Shown: positions 28,437 through 37,431 of the stretch, one piece after another
Layout: every line of letters begins with the position of its first letter
How positions within the stretch are numbered: position 1 is the first letter of the stretch
Assembly: GCF_002939305.1 (NCBI RefSeq)
Contig: NZ_MVDI01000001.1
Location: 248,001-312,000, forward strand
Direction: 5' to 3'
Origin: Chroococcidiopsis sp. TS-821
Lineage (GTDB): Bacteria > Cyanobacteriota > Cyanobacteriia > Cyanobacteriales > Chroococcidiopsidaceae
DNA length: 64,000 nt
The notes under the pieces: model-generated
Seen by the model: only the letters and a program-made list of their open reading frames with translations
Databases searched by the model: none
Told to the model about the DNA's origin: nothing
Made by a program: the position numbers and the translations under genes

Positions 28437-28640
28437 TTAGCTCATCGTCGCTGAACTGCGGTCGTATGTGTTGCGGAAGCTGGGATTTACTTTACCTTGA
28501 ATGTCTTGAATATAGTCAAGATATTCGGCTCCGTCTAGACCCATCTCAGATGCGGCACGATTCAGCATCGCTTGCTGACGATTTCTGATGAGGTGATGAT
28601 GACGCATCATTAAGGCACGGGCTTGATCTTGAGTAGACAT
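28437..28640 (-). CDS. Small conserved-looking cyanobacterial protein, 67 aa
   Basis: Unassigned. It starts MSTQDQARALMMRHHHLIRN and continues RQQAMLNRAASEMGLDGAEYLDYIQDIQG, a mostly helical, soluble peptide rich in His and Arg at its N-terminus. AGAGGAAG lies 6 bases before the ATG at 28640. It has its own terminator about 200 bases downstream. Proteins with this kind of opening occur in cyanobacteria as hypotheticals; I know no function. Confidence 0.65.
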   Translation of the reverse strand: MSTQDQARALMMRHHHLIRNRQQAMLNRAASEMGLDGAEYLDYIQDIQGKVNPSFRNTYDRSSATMS

Positions 28641-29067
28641 ACTGGCTTCCTCTTTAAATAATTTGTTTGCGTTTTTGCTTTACAATTTTACTATATCAGA
28701 TAATTCTGTAGCTAAAAATACAAAATACCCTACTTTAACAAAAATTTACAATTTTCCTGCAAGTTTGAAGATGCGATCGCAACAAACCGGCTTTGTATGA
28801 CTGACTCCTTCTAAGCTTCCGACGAAGTGCATACACCACTACTAAGGCACGCAGAAGCCGCTGAATTGAGGAGATGGCAGCAAAGTCAAGATTTGGACAT
28901 TGATGCAGATGCAGAAGCAAGCGACAAAAAAGCTTACTGAAAGCAGTTCTCTAGTCTTGGCAATGCTCGCTAATAGCTTTAGTGATAGCTAAGCATTTAA
29001 CGTAGTAAGTAGACAAGCAAATTAGCTGACACAATACTTTTTATAGACGAACGGATTTTGACGAATT
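28641..29067. other. Spacer upstream of ffh with one doubtful short frame
   Basis: No firm gene. A GTG frame at 28827-28940 (+) encodes 37 residues ending QDLDIDADAEASDKKAY. It is acidic, with plausible protein-like composition, but has no ribosome-binding site and a stop just upstream, so it may be the remnant of a larger gene. The rest is AT-rich and should hold the ffh promoter. Confidence 0.35.
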
Positions 29068-30525
29068 ATGTTTGATGCACTTGCTGACCGTTTAGAGTCT
29101 GCCTGGAAAAAACTGCGGGGTCAAGACAAAATTACCCAGTCCAACATTCAAGATGCGCTGCGAGAAGTACGTCGCGCACTGTTGGAAGCAGACGTTAATT
29201 TACAGGTAGTCAAAGACTTTATTGCTGAAGTCGAATCTCATGCACAAGGTGCTGAGGTGATTGCAGGAGTACGACCCGATCAGCAGTTCATCAAAATTGT
29301 ATATGAGGAACTTGTGCAAGTCATGGGGGAAACGAACGTTCCCCTAGCACAAGCAGATCAGCCACCAACAATTGTCCTGATGGCTGGTTTACAGGGAACT
29401 GGAAAAACGACGGCGACAGCTAAATTAGCATTACACCTACGCAAGTTAGATCGCAGTTGCATGATGGTAGCTACCGACGTTTATCGTCCTGCGGCGATTG
29501 ACCAGTTAGTGACGCTAGGTAAGCAAATAGAAGTACCCGTGTTTGAAATGGGAAGTGATGCTAACCCTGTGGAAATTGCACGTCAAGGCGTCGAACGCGC
29601 AAAAGCCGAAGGAGTAGACACCGTCATTATTGATACAGCTGGTCGCTTACAAATTGACCAAGACATGATGGCAGAGTTAGCCCAAATTAAAGAAACGGTG
29701 CAACCCCATGAAGTTCTACTTGTTGTAGACGCCATGACAGGGCAAGAAGCGGCGAATTTGACGCGAACCTTCCACGAGCAAATTGGAATTACAGGGGCAA
29801 TTCTGACGAAACTGGACGGCGATAGTCGAGGTGGCGCAGCGCTATCAGTACGTCGGATTTCTGGTCAACCGATTAAGTTTGTTGGTGTTGGAGAAAAAGT
29901 AGAAGCACTTCAACCGTTCTACCCCGATCGCATGGCGTCGCGAATTCTGGGAATGGGAGATGTCTTGACGCTGGTTGAAAAAGCGCAGGAGGAAATCGAT
30001 CTTGCAGATGCTGCCAAGATGCAAGAAAAAATTATGGCAGCAAAATTTGACTTTACCGACTTCCTCAAGCAGATGCGGCTGCTGAAAAATATGGGTTCGC
30101 TGGGCGGCATCATGAAGCTGATTCCAGGCATGAATAAGTTATCGGAAGATCAACTCAAGCAAGGCGAAACACAGCTAAAGCGCGCCGAAGCAATGATTAA
30201 TTCAATGACCGCGCAAGAACGCCGCGATCCCGATCTACTCGCCAGTTCTCCAAGTCGCAGAAAACGGATTGCCAATGGTTCGGGTTACAAAGAAGCCGAT
30301 GTGAGTAAGTTAGTGGGCGATTTTCAGAAAATGCGATCGCTGATGCAACAAATGACGCAAGGCGGGTTCCCTGGAATGCCTGGAATGTTCGGTGGCGGTA
30401 TGGGTAATCCTCTCGCTGCCGCTGGTAATCGTCCCTCAGCCCCTGGCTGGCGCGGCTACAGTGGCGGTGGTACAGCCAAGAAGAAGAAAAAGGAAAAGAA
30501 GAAAAAAGGGTTTGGAACTCTTTAG
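29068..30525 (+). CDS. ffh: Signal recognition particle protein Ffh (SRP54)
   Basis: GTPase that binds SRP RNA and signal sequences and targets membrane proteins to FtsY. It is 485 aa. The N domain is at about 1-90, and the G domain has GLQGTGKTT (107-115), DTAGR and TKLDGD. The methionine-rich M domain runs from about 325 with LKNMGSLGGIMKLIPGMNKL and GSGYKEADVSKLV. The C-terminal tail is Gly/Met-rich and ends in a lysine cluster (KKKKKEKKKKG), an extension common in cyanobacterial Ffh. It is monocistronic. Confidence 0.97.
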   Translation: MFDALADRLESAWKKLRGQDKITQSNIQDALREVRRALLEADVNLQVVKDFIAEVESHAQGAEVIAGVRPDQQFIKIVYEELVQVMGETNVPLAQADQPPTIVLMAGLQGTGKTTATAKLALHLRKLDRSCMMVATDVYRPAAIDQLVTLGKQIEVPVFEMGSDANPVEIARQGVERAKAEGVDTVIIDTAGRLQIDQDMMAELAQIKETVQPHEVLLVVDAMTGQEAANLTRTFHEQIGITGAILTKLDGDSRGGAALSVRRISGQPIKFVGVGEKVEALQPFYPDRMASRILGMGDVLTLVEKAQEEIDLADAAKMQEKIMAAKFDFTDFLKQMRLLKNMGSLGGIMKLIPGMNKLSEDQLKQGETQLKRAEAMINSMTAQERRDPDLLASSPSRRKRIANGSGYKEADVSKLVGDFQKMRSLMQQMTQGGFPGMPGMFGGGMGNPLAAAGNRPSAPGWRGYSGGGTAKKKKKEKKKKGFGTL

Positions 30526-30564
30526 GGGTGAGTTATAAAACGTTCTGCAATTCAAAACTGTTAA

Positions 30565-30646
30565 TGCGGATGGCGAGACTCGAACTCGCAAGGCGTAAGC
30601 CACACGCCCCTCAAACGTGCGTGTCTACCAGTTCCACCACATCCGC
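30565..30646 (-). tRNA. tRNA-Leu(GAG)
   Basis: Read on the minus strand: acceptor GCGGATG pairs with CATCCGC, with discriminator A. The D-loop contains GGTAGACAC. The anticodon arm is CACGT-TTGAGGG-GCGTG, giving anticodon GAG. The long variable arm has GGCTTACGCC-like pairing. The T-arm is GCGAG-TTCGAGT-CTCGC. The 82-base length and class II variable arm fit leucine. CCA is not encoded. Confidence 0.93.
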
Positions 30647-30792
30647 TTGCGACTAATTATAGATAGTAGCAGATTACGCGCAATTTCGTTGCAGATTTAC
30701 TGTATGCTGAAGCTACGCGATCGCACTGCCGCTATAAAGAAGTTCTAGGAGTTAGCGAGAGCAATTATTCTAGCTGTTGGTGTTGCTGGCAA

Positions 30793-32148
30793 ATGCACTT
30801 TTCTAAAATACTCATCGCCAATCGGGGAGAAATTGCCCTGCGGATCATCCGTGCTTGTGAAGAAATGGGAATTGCGACCGTTGCGGTTCATTCGACCGTC
30901 GATCGCGATTCCCTCCACGTCCAACTAGCAGATGAGGCGGTATGCATCGGCGAGGCTCCGAGTAGCAAAAGTTATCTCAATATTCCCCGCATTATCGCCG
31001 CAGCTTTAACGCGCAATGCGACGGCGATTCACCCTGGGTACGGATTTTTAGCCGAAAATGCCCGATTTGCAGAGATTTGTGCGGATCATCAAATTACATT
31101 TATTGGTCCCTCACCCGAAGCAATTCGCGCTATGGGCGATAAATCAACAGCGAAAGAAACGATGATTCGCGCCGGCGTACCGATTGTCCCTGGTAGCGAT
31201 GGATTACTCAAAGACGAACTCGAAGCAAGTGCGATCGCGCGTCAAATTGGCTATCCGGTAATCGTCAAAGCAACAGCAGGGGGAGGCGGACGTGGCATGC
31301 GTCTTGTCCGCGACGACAGTGAAATCACTAAACTCTTTTTAGCCGCTCAAGGCGAAGCAGAAGCTGCTTTTGGTAATCCTGGCTTATACCTGGAAAAATT
31401 TATCGAACGTCCGCGTCATATCGAATTTCAAATTCTCGCAGATAGCTACGGCAACGTCATTCACCTTGGCGAACGCGATTGTTCGATTCAACGCCGTCAC
31501 CAAAAATTATTAGAAGAAGCACCTAGCCCCGCACTCACTCCTGAACTCCGCGAAAAAATGGGAGAAGCTGCAGTTAAAGCTGCGAAGTCAATTGATTATG
31601 TGGGTGCGGGAACGGTGGAATTTCTCCTTGCTCCCAACGGCGAATTTTATTTCATGGAAATGAATACGCGGATTCAAGTCGAGCATCCAGTTACCGAAAT
31701 GATTACTGGACTGGACTTGGTGGCTGAGCAAATTCGCATCGCCCAAGGGGAAAAACTGCAGTTGACTCAAGACCAAGTTGTTCTGCGCGGTCACGCGATC
31801 GAATGTCGCATTAATGCTGAAGACCCCGACCATGACTTTCGCCCGTCTCCAGGTCGGATCAGCGGCTACTTACCGCCAGGTGGTCCCGGCGTGCGCATGG
31901 ATTCCCACGTTTACACCGATTATCAAATTCCTCCCTACTACGACTCCTTAATTGCCAAATTAATCGTTTGGGGACCAGATCGTGCCAGCGCGATCAGACG
32001 AATGAAACGTGCTTTACGCGAATGTGCTCTAACTGGTTTGCCCACAACAATTAACTTCCATCAAAGAATCCTAGAAACACCAGAATTTTTACAAGGTGAC
32101 GTTTATACGAACTTTGTCGAACATGTCATGTTCTCGCGGGGAAATTAG
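30793..32148 (+). CDS. accC: Acetyl-CoA carboxylase, biotin carboxylase subunit
   Basis: ATP-grasp enzyme that carboxylates biotin on AccB, the first step of fatty-acid synthesis. It is 451 aa. The N-terminal [21 protein letters not shown], the Gly-rich ATP loop [12 protein letters not shown] (about 159-170), the [13 protein letters not shown] segment and [15 protein letters not shown] are all canonical. ATG 30793 gives the standard N-terminus [13 protein letters not shown]. accB is not adjacent, as is usual in cyanobacteria. Confidence 0.97.
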   Translation: MHFSKILIANRGEIALRIIRACEEMGIATVAVHSTVDRDSLHVQLADEAVCIGEAPSSKSYLNIPRIIAAALTRNATAIHPGYGFLAENARFAEICADHQITFIGPSPEAIRAMGDKSTAKETMIRAGVPIVPGSDGLLKDELEASAIARQIGYPVIVKATAGGGGRGMRLVRDDSEITKLFLAAQGEAEAAFGNPGLYLEKFIERPRHIEFQILADSYGNVIHLGERDCSIQRRHQKLLEEAPSPALTPELREKMGEAAVKAAKSIDYVGAGTVEFLLAPNGEFYFMEMNTRIQVEHPVTEMITGLDLVAEQIRIAQGEKLQLTQDQVVLRGHAIECRINAEDPDHDFRPSPGRISGYLPPGGPGVRMDSHVYTDYQIPPYYDSLIAKLIVWGPDRASAIRRMKRALRECALTGLPTTINFHQRILETPEFLQGDVYTNFVEHVMFSRGN

Positions 32149-32253
32149 AGGTCAAGGGTCAGGATTTCTAGCGCAGAGTTGAGTCAGGAAAATTCTTTCC
32201 AAAAATCAAAACTCACGCCTAGCCACTATTCACTCGCGCCTCATCCCTCTTTA

Positions 32254-32547
32254 TCAGTGCAAACGCGTTGCCATTGTGAGTAATCCTTGTTGACCTAACA
32301 GTAGCTCGCGCAGTAAGCTGACAATCCCTAGCCAAATCACAGGAGTAATATCGACTCCGCCGATTGGTGGTACTAACTTACGCAAAGGCGCTAAAAAGGG
32401 TTCAGTGGTTACAGCAATGACGTTAAAAGGAAAGCGTTTGAGATCGACTTGTGGATACCACGTCAGAACGATGCGAAAGAGAAATAACAAGATCATCAGT
32501 CCCAATATAGAACCAAGAATCCAATTCGTTAGAGTAACAGCGCTCAT
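32254..32547 (-). CDS. YggT-family membrane protein
   Basis: A protein of 97 aa with two hydrophobic segments. The family signature FRIVLTWYPQVDLKRFPFN is followed by TEPFLAPLRKLVPPIGGVDITPVI. YggT proteins occur widely; in plastids and cyanobacteria relatives (YlmG/CCB3-like) are linked to thylakoid organisation or cytochrome b6 maturation, though this member cannot be assigned further. It is convergent with accC. Confidence 0.85.
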   Translation of the reverse strand: MSAVTLTNWILGSILGLMILLFLFRIVLTWYPQVDLKRFPFNVIAVTTEPFLAPLRKLVPPIGGVDITPVIWLGIVSLLRELLLGQQGLLTMATRLH

Positions 32548-32868
32548 ATTGGTTTAACGGCGAAACGACTCAGAAATTGACTGCTAGGGTGCAAAAGTAT
32601 CTAACTATGAAAGAAGTACTCAATCAAGAATGACCAAGAATGACATACTTTATTTTAAATTTTGTAAATATTTTGTATTTTAACTAAAAAAGGCTTACTG
32701 GCGGCGCGTAGAAAAATCGCAGTTAATACAACTATTTCCACTGCAGCTCATTCTTACTTGTCAAGGCAGTGCGTTAATCTAAGACATAAAACAGTATGCG
32801 ATGAACTTCTCAATGGTGTAACAGAAGATTAAAATTAAGATCGAAGTGTGCAAAAAGGTTGCGAATCT
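32548..32868. other. Spacer carrying the psbX promoter region
   Basis: AT-rich and without a gene. It must hold the divergent promoters for yggT and psbX; I see no named operator. Confidence 0.4.
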
Positions 32869-32988
32869 ATGACACCGTCGTTAATGAATTTCTTTTATAG
32901 TTTGCTGGCTGGACTTTTAATTGTTGTTATTCCAGCAACAGTAGGTTTGATTTTTATTAGTCAAAAGGATAAAATCCAGCGTTCATAA
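32869..32988 (+). CDS. psbX: Photosystem II protein PsbX
   Basis: Single-helix photosystem II subunit of 39 aa located near cytochrome b559, affecting QB-site function. It starts MTPSLMNFFYSLLAGLLIVV and ends GLIFISQKDKIQRS. The MTPSL start, one central hydrophobic helix and the SQKDK(I/V) polar tail are typical of PsbX. The gene is followed 9 bases later by a hairpin. The length matches cyanobacterial PsbX exactly. Confidence 0.93.
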   Translation: MTPSLMNFFYSLLAGLLIVVIPATVGLIFISQKDKIQRS

Positions 32989-32997
32989 TAGATTTAA

Positions 32998-33016
32998 GGG
33001 AGTCGCAATGACTCCC
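32998..33016 (+). terminator. Hairpin after psbX
   Basis: GGGAGTC (32998-33004) pairs with GACTCCC (33010-33016) around a five-base loop. There is no clear T-tract, so it may act as an mRNA 3' stabiliser as much as a terminator. Confidence 0.5.
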
Positions 33017-33204
33017 CACAAATTCAGTAACGCGTGCTGTAGTTGTGTCATAGATGTGTAGCGAGTAGAAGCGAGTAGATAAGTTGCATAGAAGCACAGA
33101 TTTAATTAATATCGATTGGCAGTATGCAACAAAAACAATGCCCAGATCCCTATGGTGATTTTTGGCTGGACTCGTTAGGATAAGACATACTTGAGAGAAT
33201 AGAA

Positions 33205-34116
33205 ATGGTTAACTTTGGACTAAATTCAGCGAGTATCCTGGGCATCGTCTTAGCTGTAGCTGGTGCAGGTCTATATTTTCTGCGCTCAGTGCGTCCAGAG
33301 CTATCGCGAGACCACGACATTTTTTTCGCGGCTGTCGGGCTATTGTGCGGTTTTATTCTTTTATTTCAAGGCTGGCGATTAGACCCAATTTTGCAATTTG
33401 GTCAATTATTACTCACGGGTTCAGCAATCTTCTTTGCGGTTGAAAGTGTCCGATTGCGGGGTGTTGCAACTGAACAAGCAAAACGCAACACGCGAATTGT
33501 GGATGAAGAAAGACCAGTTAGCCCCGTTTATGAGTATCAAGCCGAGTTAGACGAGCTTGAGCCACTTTACGAAGAACGCCCTACAATTAATCCCAGAAGA
33601 AGAATTCAGGGCACAAAAGAAACGCGCCCAGCAAGAACTACCGAATATGAAGACGAACTCCGGCGTAATTCTACCGATGATTACGATGACGAGCCTCGGC
33701 GTCGGTACTCGAATCGCGCTAGTAGTTCTGAGCGCTTAGCACCTGCAGATAGACCAACAAAGCGTCGTCGTTCTCCTCGTCCGACAAGTCCAACAAGCCG
33801 TTCAAGCGTTGAGCGCCCAGAAGTTGATGAGTGGGGATATCCCAAATCAGATAGTAGCTGGGATGATGTCGGTAGCAGCAGCACGAGTAGACCCTCACGT
33901 CCTACAAGAAGTAGTGACTCTTCGTGGGAAGACAAGGATAGCTCGAATACAGTAGCTCGACCGACGACCAGAAAACGCCGTCCTGCGCCTGCGCAAGGTA
34001 CGTCTCGAAGAAGAGAGGACGATATTGAAGCAACGCCAACCGATTATGTAGATTACAAGCCCGTTGATGCCTCAGATAGTGACTTTGATAATCCAGTCAG
34101 GTTTGACGAACCTTAG
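33205..34116 (+). CDS. Ycf66-family membrane protein
   Basis: A protein of 303 aa. The N-terminal 90 residues hold three hydrophobic segments with the Ycf66 pattern: VNFGLNSASILGIVLAVAG, GAGLYFLRSVRPELSRDHD and LLCGFILLFQGWRLDPILQF. The remainder is a long polar, Arg/Ser/Asp-rich tail, probably disordered, with repeated RPSRPTRSSDSSWED-like pieces. Ycf66 is found in some plastids and all photosynthetic cyanobacteria; its function is unknown. It lies about 220 bases after psbX, in the same direction. Confidence 0.88.
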   Translation: MVNFGLNSASILGIVLAVAGAGLYFLRSVRPELSRDHDIFFAAVGLLCGFILLFQGWRLDPILQFGQLLLTGSAIFFAVESVRLRGVATEQAKRNTRIVDEERPVSPVYEYQAELDELEPLYEERPTINPRRRIQGTKETRPARTTEYEDELRRNSTDDYDDEPRRRYSNRASSSERLAPADRPTKRRRSPRPTSPTSRSSVERPEVDEWGYPKSDSSWDDVGSSSTSRPSRPTRSSDSSWEDKDSSNTVARPTTRKRRPAPAQGTSRRREDDIEATPTDYVDYKPVDASDSDFDNPVRFDEP

Positions 34117-34153
34117 AAATTTATAGGTCAAACTCAAGTCATAGGGCTATACT

Positions 34154-34195
34154 TATCAATTAGCTATTAGCGCTAATGGTAGTTGCTAATTGATA
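34154..34195. repeat. Nested inverted repeat
   Basis: TATCAATTAGC (34154-34164) is exactly complementary to GCTAATTGATA (34185-34195). Between the arms lies the 12-bp palindrome ATTAGCGCTAAT (34166-34177). No T-tract follows on the plus strand. It lies between ycf66 and the first TolB-like gene. Confidence 0.6.
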
Positions 34196-34284
34196 GTGCT
34201 GCAAACAAGTATGGTCAAGTTGTCCCTGAAAAATAATAAAATTCTGAATGTCAACTTGGGTAGGGGCATTGCAGTAGACTTGAG

Positions 34285-34866
34285 GTGAGAAAATTTTTAG
34301 CAAAATGGGGACTTCGGCACTGGATTAATCTTTGTCTGGGTTCGGGGTTATTGCTTTTTGCGATCGCGTGTACTCCTCTCGATCGCCCCAGCATTCCCGC
34401 TAGTTTGAACAGCCGATATACTGACGAACAACCAGCATTGAGTGGCGATGGTCGCTACGTCGCTTTTGTTTCAAATCGTGATGGTAGTCGTCATCTCCTC
34501 TTATATGACTTACAAGCGCAGGTTTTGCTACCTTTACCAGGCTTACAAGACCGCCCTGAAGTTATTGCCGAAAGCCCCAGCATTAGCTATACAGGACGCT
34601 ACATTGTCTGTATTATTAATGACCAAGGAAGACCGAGTTTAGTCCTCTACGATCGCGTAACTCAACAGCGACAATTTCTCAGCAGATGGTATCAAGGATG
34701 GATTCGCAATCCTAGCATTAGTCCTGATGGTCGCTACATCGCAGTTGAAAGTAGTATTAATGGTCAGTGGGATATCGAAGTCCTCGATCGAGGTTCTAGG
34801 ATTGAGTTAGATATTCCTGATGGCGTTCCTATTGAGGAGCATAAATTACAGACGTCTTCCGACTAA
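34285..34866 (+). CDS. TolB-like half-propeller lipoprotein, first of a tandem pair
   Basis: A protein of 193 aa with GTG start, an N-terminal hydrophobic segment and a cysteine in LFAIACTPL that may be lipidated. Three PD40/TolB-type beta-propeller repeats follow: SGDGRYVAFVSNRDGSRHL, then YTGRYIVCIINDQGRPSLV, then SPDGRYIAVESSINGQWDI. A complete TolB propeller needs six or seven blades, so three suggest assembly with a partner. The next gene encodes another three-blade protein. Probably periplasmic. No Tol-Pal genes are near, so a Tol role is not supported. Confidence 0.75.
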   Translation: MRKFLAKWGLRHWINLCLGSGLLLFAIACTPLDRPSIPASLNSRYTDEQPALSGDGRYVAFVSNRDGSRHLLLYDLQAQVLLPLPGLQDRPEVIAESPSISYTGRYIVCIINDQGRPSLVLYDRVTQQRQFLSRWYQGWIRNPSISPDGRYIAVESSINGQWDIEVLDRGSRIELDIPDGVPIEEHKLQTSSD

Positions 34867-35063
34867 AGTCAAGGTTACCTAAACAAATTGTACTTTTACA
34901 TACTAAGCTAAGAGACCTGAGGGAGTAAGGCATACTTTGCTCGCAGTCGATGCAAGTAACTCTTGTGGTTCTCGTTGCGAATGCACGCGCAATCGCATTC
35001 AGGCTTGTCTTGCTGCAAACCCTAGTCAAGCACTTCTAAACCTTAGCTTTTTATCATTCATTT

Positions 35064-35603
35064 GTGAAACGCTTCGTTACTCTACTAGCAACCATCCTAG
35101 CGCTGACGTTAATTTTAATAGTATTGAGTAGTTATGGAAGCTCCGCCCGCTTGCTAAGCTTCCCCTCAGAGCCAAGTGGAAGAAGCCTGAATAGCCCTGC
35201 AGCTGAACTCACCCCGCGCGTCTCTGGAAGATACATCGTCTTTAGTTCAGATCGCTTCGGGCGTCAAGATATTTATTTATTTGACATGGTTAGCCGCAAA
35301 TTAGTTGACTTACCAGGATTAAATTCGTTTGATGCGATCGCCTCAAGTCCTGCTATATCTGAAGATGGTCGGTACATTGTATTTGCTAGCAATCGTCAAG
35401 GAAAGTCTGGCATCTTTTTGTACGATCGCGAAACTCGCCAGTTAAGGAACTTGACAACTAACTTGCAAGCCGAAGTCCGTAACCCGACAATTAGCGCTGA
35501 TGGCAATCGAATTGCCTTTGAATCCAGTGCTAACGGACAGTGGGATATTCTTATTTACGATCGCACCGGAAAACCAATTAATATCCCAACTGAGCCACAA
35601 TAA
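35064..35603 (+). CDS. TolB-like half-propeller protein, second of a tandem pair
   Basis: A protein of 179 aa with GTG start and an N-terminal hydrophobic segment (FVTLLATILALTLILIVL) acting as signal or anchor. Its three PD40-type repeats are VSGRYIVFSSDRFGRQDIY, SEDGRYIVFASNRQGKSGIF and SADGNRIAFESSANGQWDI. The last blade is closely similar to the third blade of the preceding gene (shared NGQWDI), so the two arose by duplication. The roughly 200-base gap between them contains no terminator. Function is unknown. Confidence 0.75.
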   Translation: MKRFVTLLATILALTLILIVLSSYGSSARLLSFPSEPSGRSLNSPAAELTPRVSGRYIVFSSDRFGRQDIYLFDMVSRKLVDLPGLNSFDAIASSPAISEDGRYIVFASNRQGKSGIFLYDRETRQLRNLTTNLQAEVRNPTISADGNRIAFESSANGQWDILIYDRTGKPINIPTEPQ

Positions 35604-35692
35604 AAAGAGATGGGAAGCACAGAAGCAGAGGAAGCATGAGAATGCATCTTTTCACTACCCCCTAGTCACTAGAGCCACTAACCACTACCTTC

Positions 35693-36688
35693 TCACTTCT
35701 CACCCCTCTTTTGCTGTACTGATTCAATCAGCGATCGCACTTCTTCGGTACCTGTCGATGGTTCAAAATGAAGTGGGAATTTACCGCGAATGAGCATTTT
35801 GAAACCAAGCGGTGTAATTCGTAATAAACCTTTGAGATCGCGAAAGTAATCGCCAACCACCTGAAGCACAAACTTCGGCTCGTTAATCCAGCCGCCTTGT
35901 TTTACCAGTTCAATTAATCCTTTGCGGTGACGAATCGGGATACTATCTGGTACTTCTTTGTTCGCTAAGATTTCTTGTTTGATTTTGCTAATTTGATCCA
36001 AAGGTGCAACATCCATCGGACACACACTATTGCAGTAAAAACAGCGCGTACAGCCCCATACACCTTGAGTACCAATATTATATTTTTCCAAGCGCGTTTC
36101 AGTTTGAGTATCGCGCGAATCTGCGACCATGCGGTAAGCTTTGGCAAGCGCGTGCGGACCGACGAAATCTGGATTAATTTCCCGCGCATTGCATTCGGAA
36201 TAGCAGGCGCCACACATAATACAATTACCCGTTTGATCGAGGCGCGATCGCTCTTGTGGAGTTTGTAAAAATTCGCGTTCTGGTATTTTTCTAGCGCTCG
36301 TACTGATATAAGGTTCTACTGCCTCTAAGTGATTCCAAAAACTTGTCATATCTACCACTAGGTCTTTAATGACTGGCATATTTCCTAACGGCGCTAGAAT
36401 AATTTCTGGAGTTGCTCCATGACGACCCTCAATACTTTGTAATCTTTGAATTTCACTTCCAACGTTTTCCTTACACGCTAAAGCAGAACGTCCGTTAATC
36501 CGCATTGCACAACTGCCACAAATCGTATTGCGACAATTTTTCCGAAATGCTAAACTTCCGTCTTGTTCCCATTTAATGCGATTTAGGCAATCCAAAATTG
36601 TATTACCTGGTTCAACTTCCAATTGGTATGTCTGGGCTTGGGGCGGAGAATTTTCTTTTTGTCGAATAACTTTAAAAATAACTTGCAT
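35693..36688 (-). CDS. sdhB: Succinate dehydrogenase / fumarate reductase iron-sulfur subunit
   Basis: Electron-transfer subunit carrying three clusters. The N-terminal 2Fe-2S domain has CRNTICGSC and LAC. The C-terminal ferredoxin domain has CIMCGACYSEC and CTRCFYCNSVCPMDV for the 4Fe-4S and 3Fe-4S sites. It is 331 aa, longer than the 240-aa enteric SdhB, as in cyanobacteria. The flavoprotein gene sdhA is not adjacent. Its 3' end sits close to a repeat-rich spacer (35653-35692) shared with the TolB-like gene. Confidence 0.94.
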   Translation of the reverse strand: MQVIFKVIRQKENSPPQAQTYQLEVEPGNTILDCLNRIKWEQDGSLAFRKNCRNTICGSCAMRINGRSALACKENVGSEIQRLQSIEGRHGATPEIILAPLGNMPVIKDLVVDMTSFWNHLEAVEPYISTSARKIPEREFLQTPQERSRLDQTGNCIMCGACYSECNAREINPDFVGPHALAKAYRMVADSRDTQTETRLEKYNIGTQGVWGCTRCFYCNSVCPMDVAPLDQISKIKQEILANKEVPDSIPIRHRKGLIELVKQGGWINEPKFVLQVVGDYFRDLKGLLRITPLGFKMLIRGKFPLHFEPSTGTEEVRSLIESVQQKRGEK

Positions 36689-37431
36689 CTTTACAAAGCC
36701 TTACAAATTTTTCTGCGTATCTCTAAAATTAACGAGCTTACCTAGCATTTACTTGCTAGGATTTCTGGCGTTTACTTGCGACACGCTGGTATTTAATGGG
36801 TAAATTGGGCGTTACTTCTAGTTTAAAACCAATCTTGGAACTCTAGTTAGCTCAGCCCTTCTACCTATCTAATAGTGTTTTGCTTTAAGGTTGAGATAAA
36901 GAGATGCATAGAGGTACGTACAGAAGGAGAAGGGAGAATTGTGATTCGTGATAACTATATTTTTCAGTTGGTATCACTAAGGTTAAGTGGTTGGTTTGTC
37001 ATAATTTGTCAATGACAAACTGCAACGTTGCAAAAATATGTCTTAAGAATTATGTGTCTGGGCTTGACACAATATGCTCGCTAGGATTGAGTACCTTGCA
37101 GCTAAATCAGTAAACTGCTACCTGTTATTTGCCATACAGACGAAAAAAACCGAAGAAGAGCCATCTCAGTTTAAGCTTTTATCTCAGTAATCGATGGTTG
37201 CCTCACTGGCAGAATAAAAAATTTTAGGAATTGCAAAAAACTTTACTCATTACCTCAATGCTTTGTCACTAAAATAAAAATTGTATGCAAATATAATTAA
37301 CAAAGGATAAGATGTAAATATTCCCAGATCATTTTGCCAAAAAGTAGAGAGAAGAGGATATATTTTTTATAATGTGATTGTTGTAAAAGACAACGAAACC
37401 AACTTGGAGAACGTAAGGATTTATAAGTGCG
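36689..37431. other. 743-base spacer upstream of cyAbrB gene
   Basis: No gene seen on either strand. It holds a hairpin-plus-palindrome cluster (36994-37032, listed separately). The remainder is AT-rich, presumably with promoters for sdhB (leftward) and the cyAbrB gene (rightward). A small RNA is possible but not demonstrable. Confidence 0.45.
36994..37032. promoter_or_regulatory. Inverted repeat and adjacent palindrome upstream of cyAbrB
   Basis: GTTTGTCAT (36994-37002) is complementary to ATGACAAAC (37012-37020) across a nine-base loop that itself contains TTTGTCA. The 12-bp perfect palindrome TGCAACGTTGCA follows directly (37021-37032). The three TTTGTCA/TGACAAA half-sites look like a regulator-binding cluster, about 400 bases before the cyAbrB start. 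Confidence 0.5.

Noticed and set aside
33124-33183. 19-codon frame upstream of ycf66
   Set aside because: No ribosome-binding site and no similarity; probably chance.
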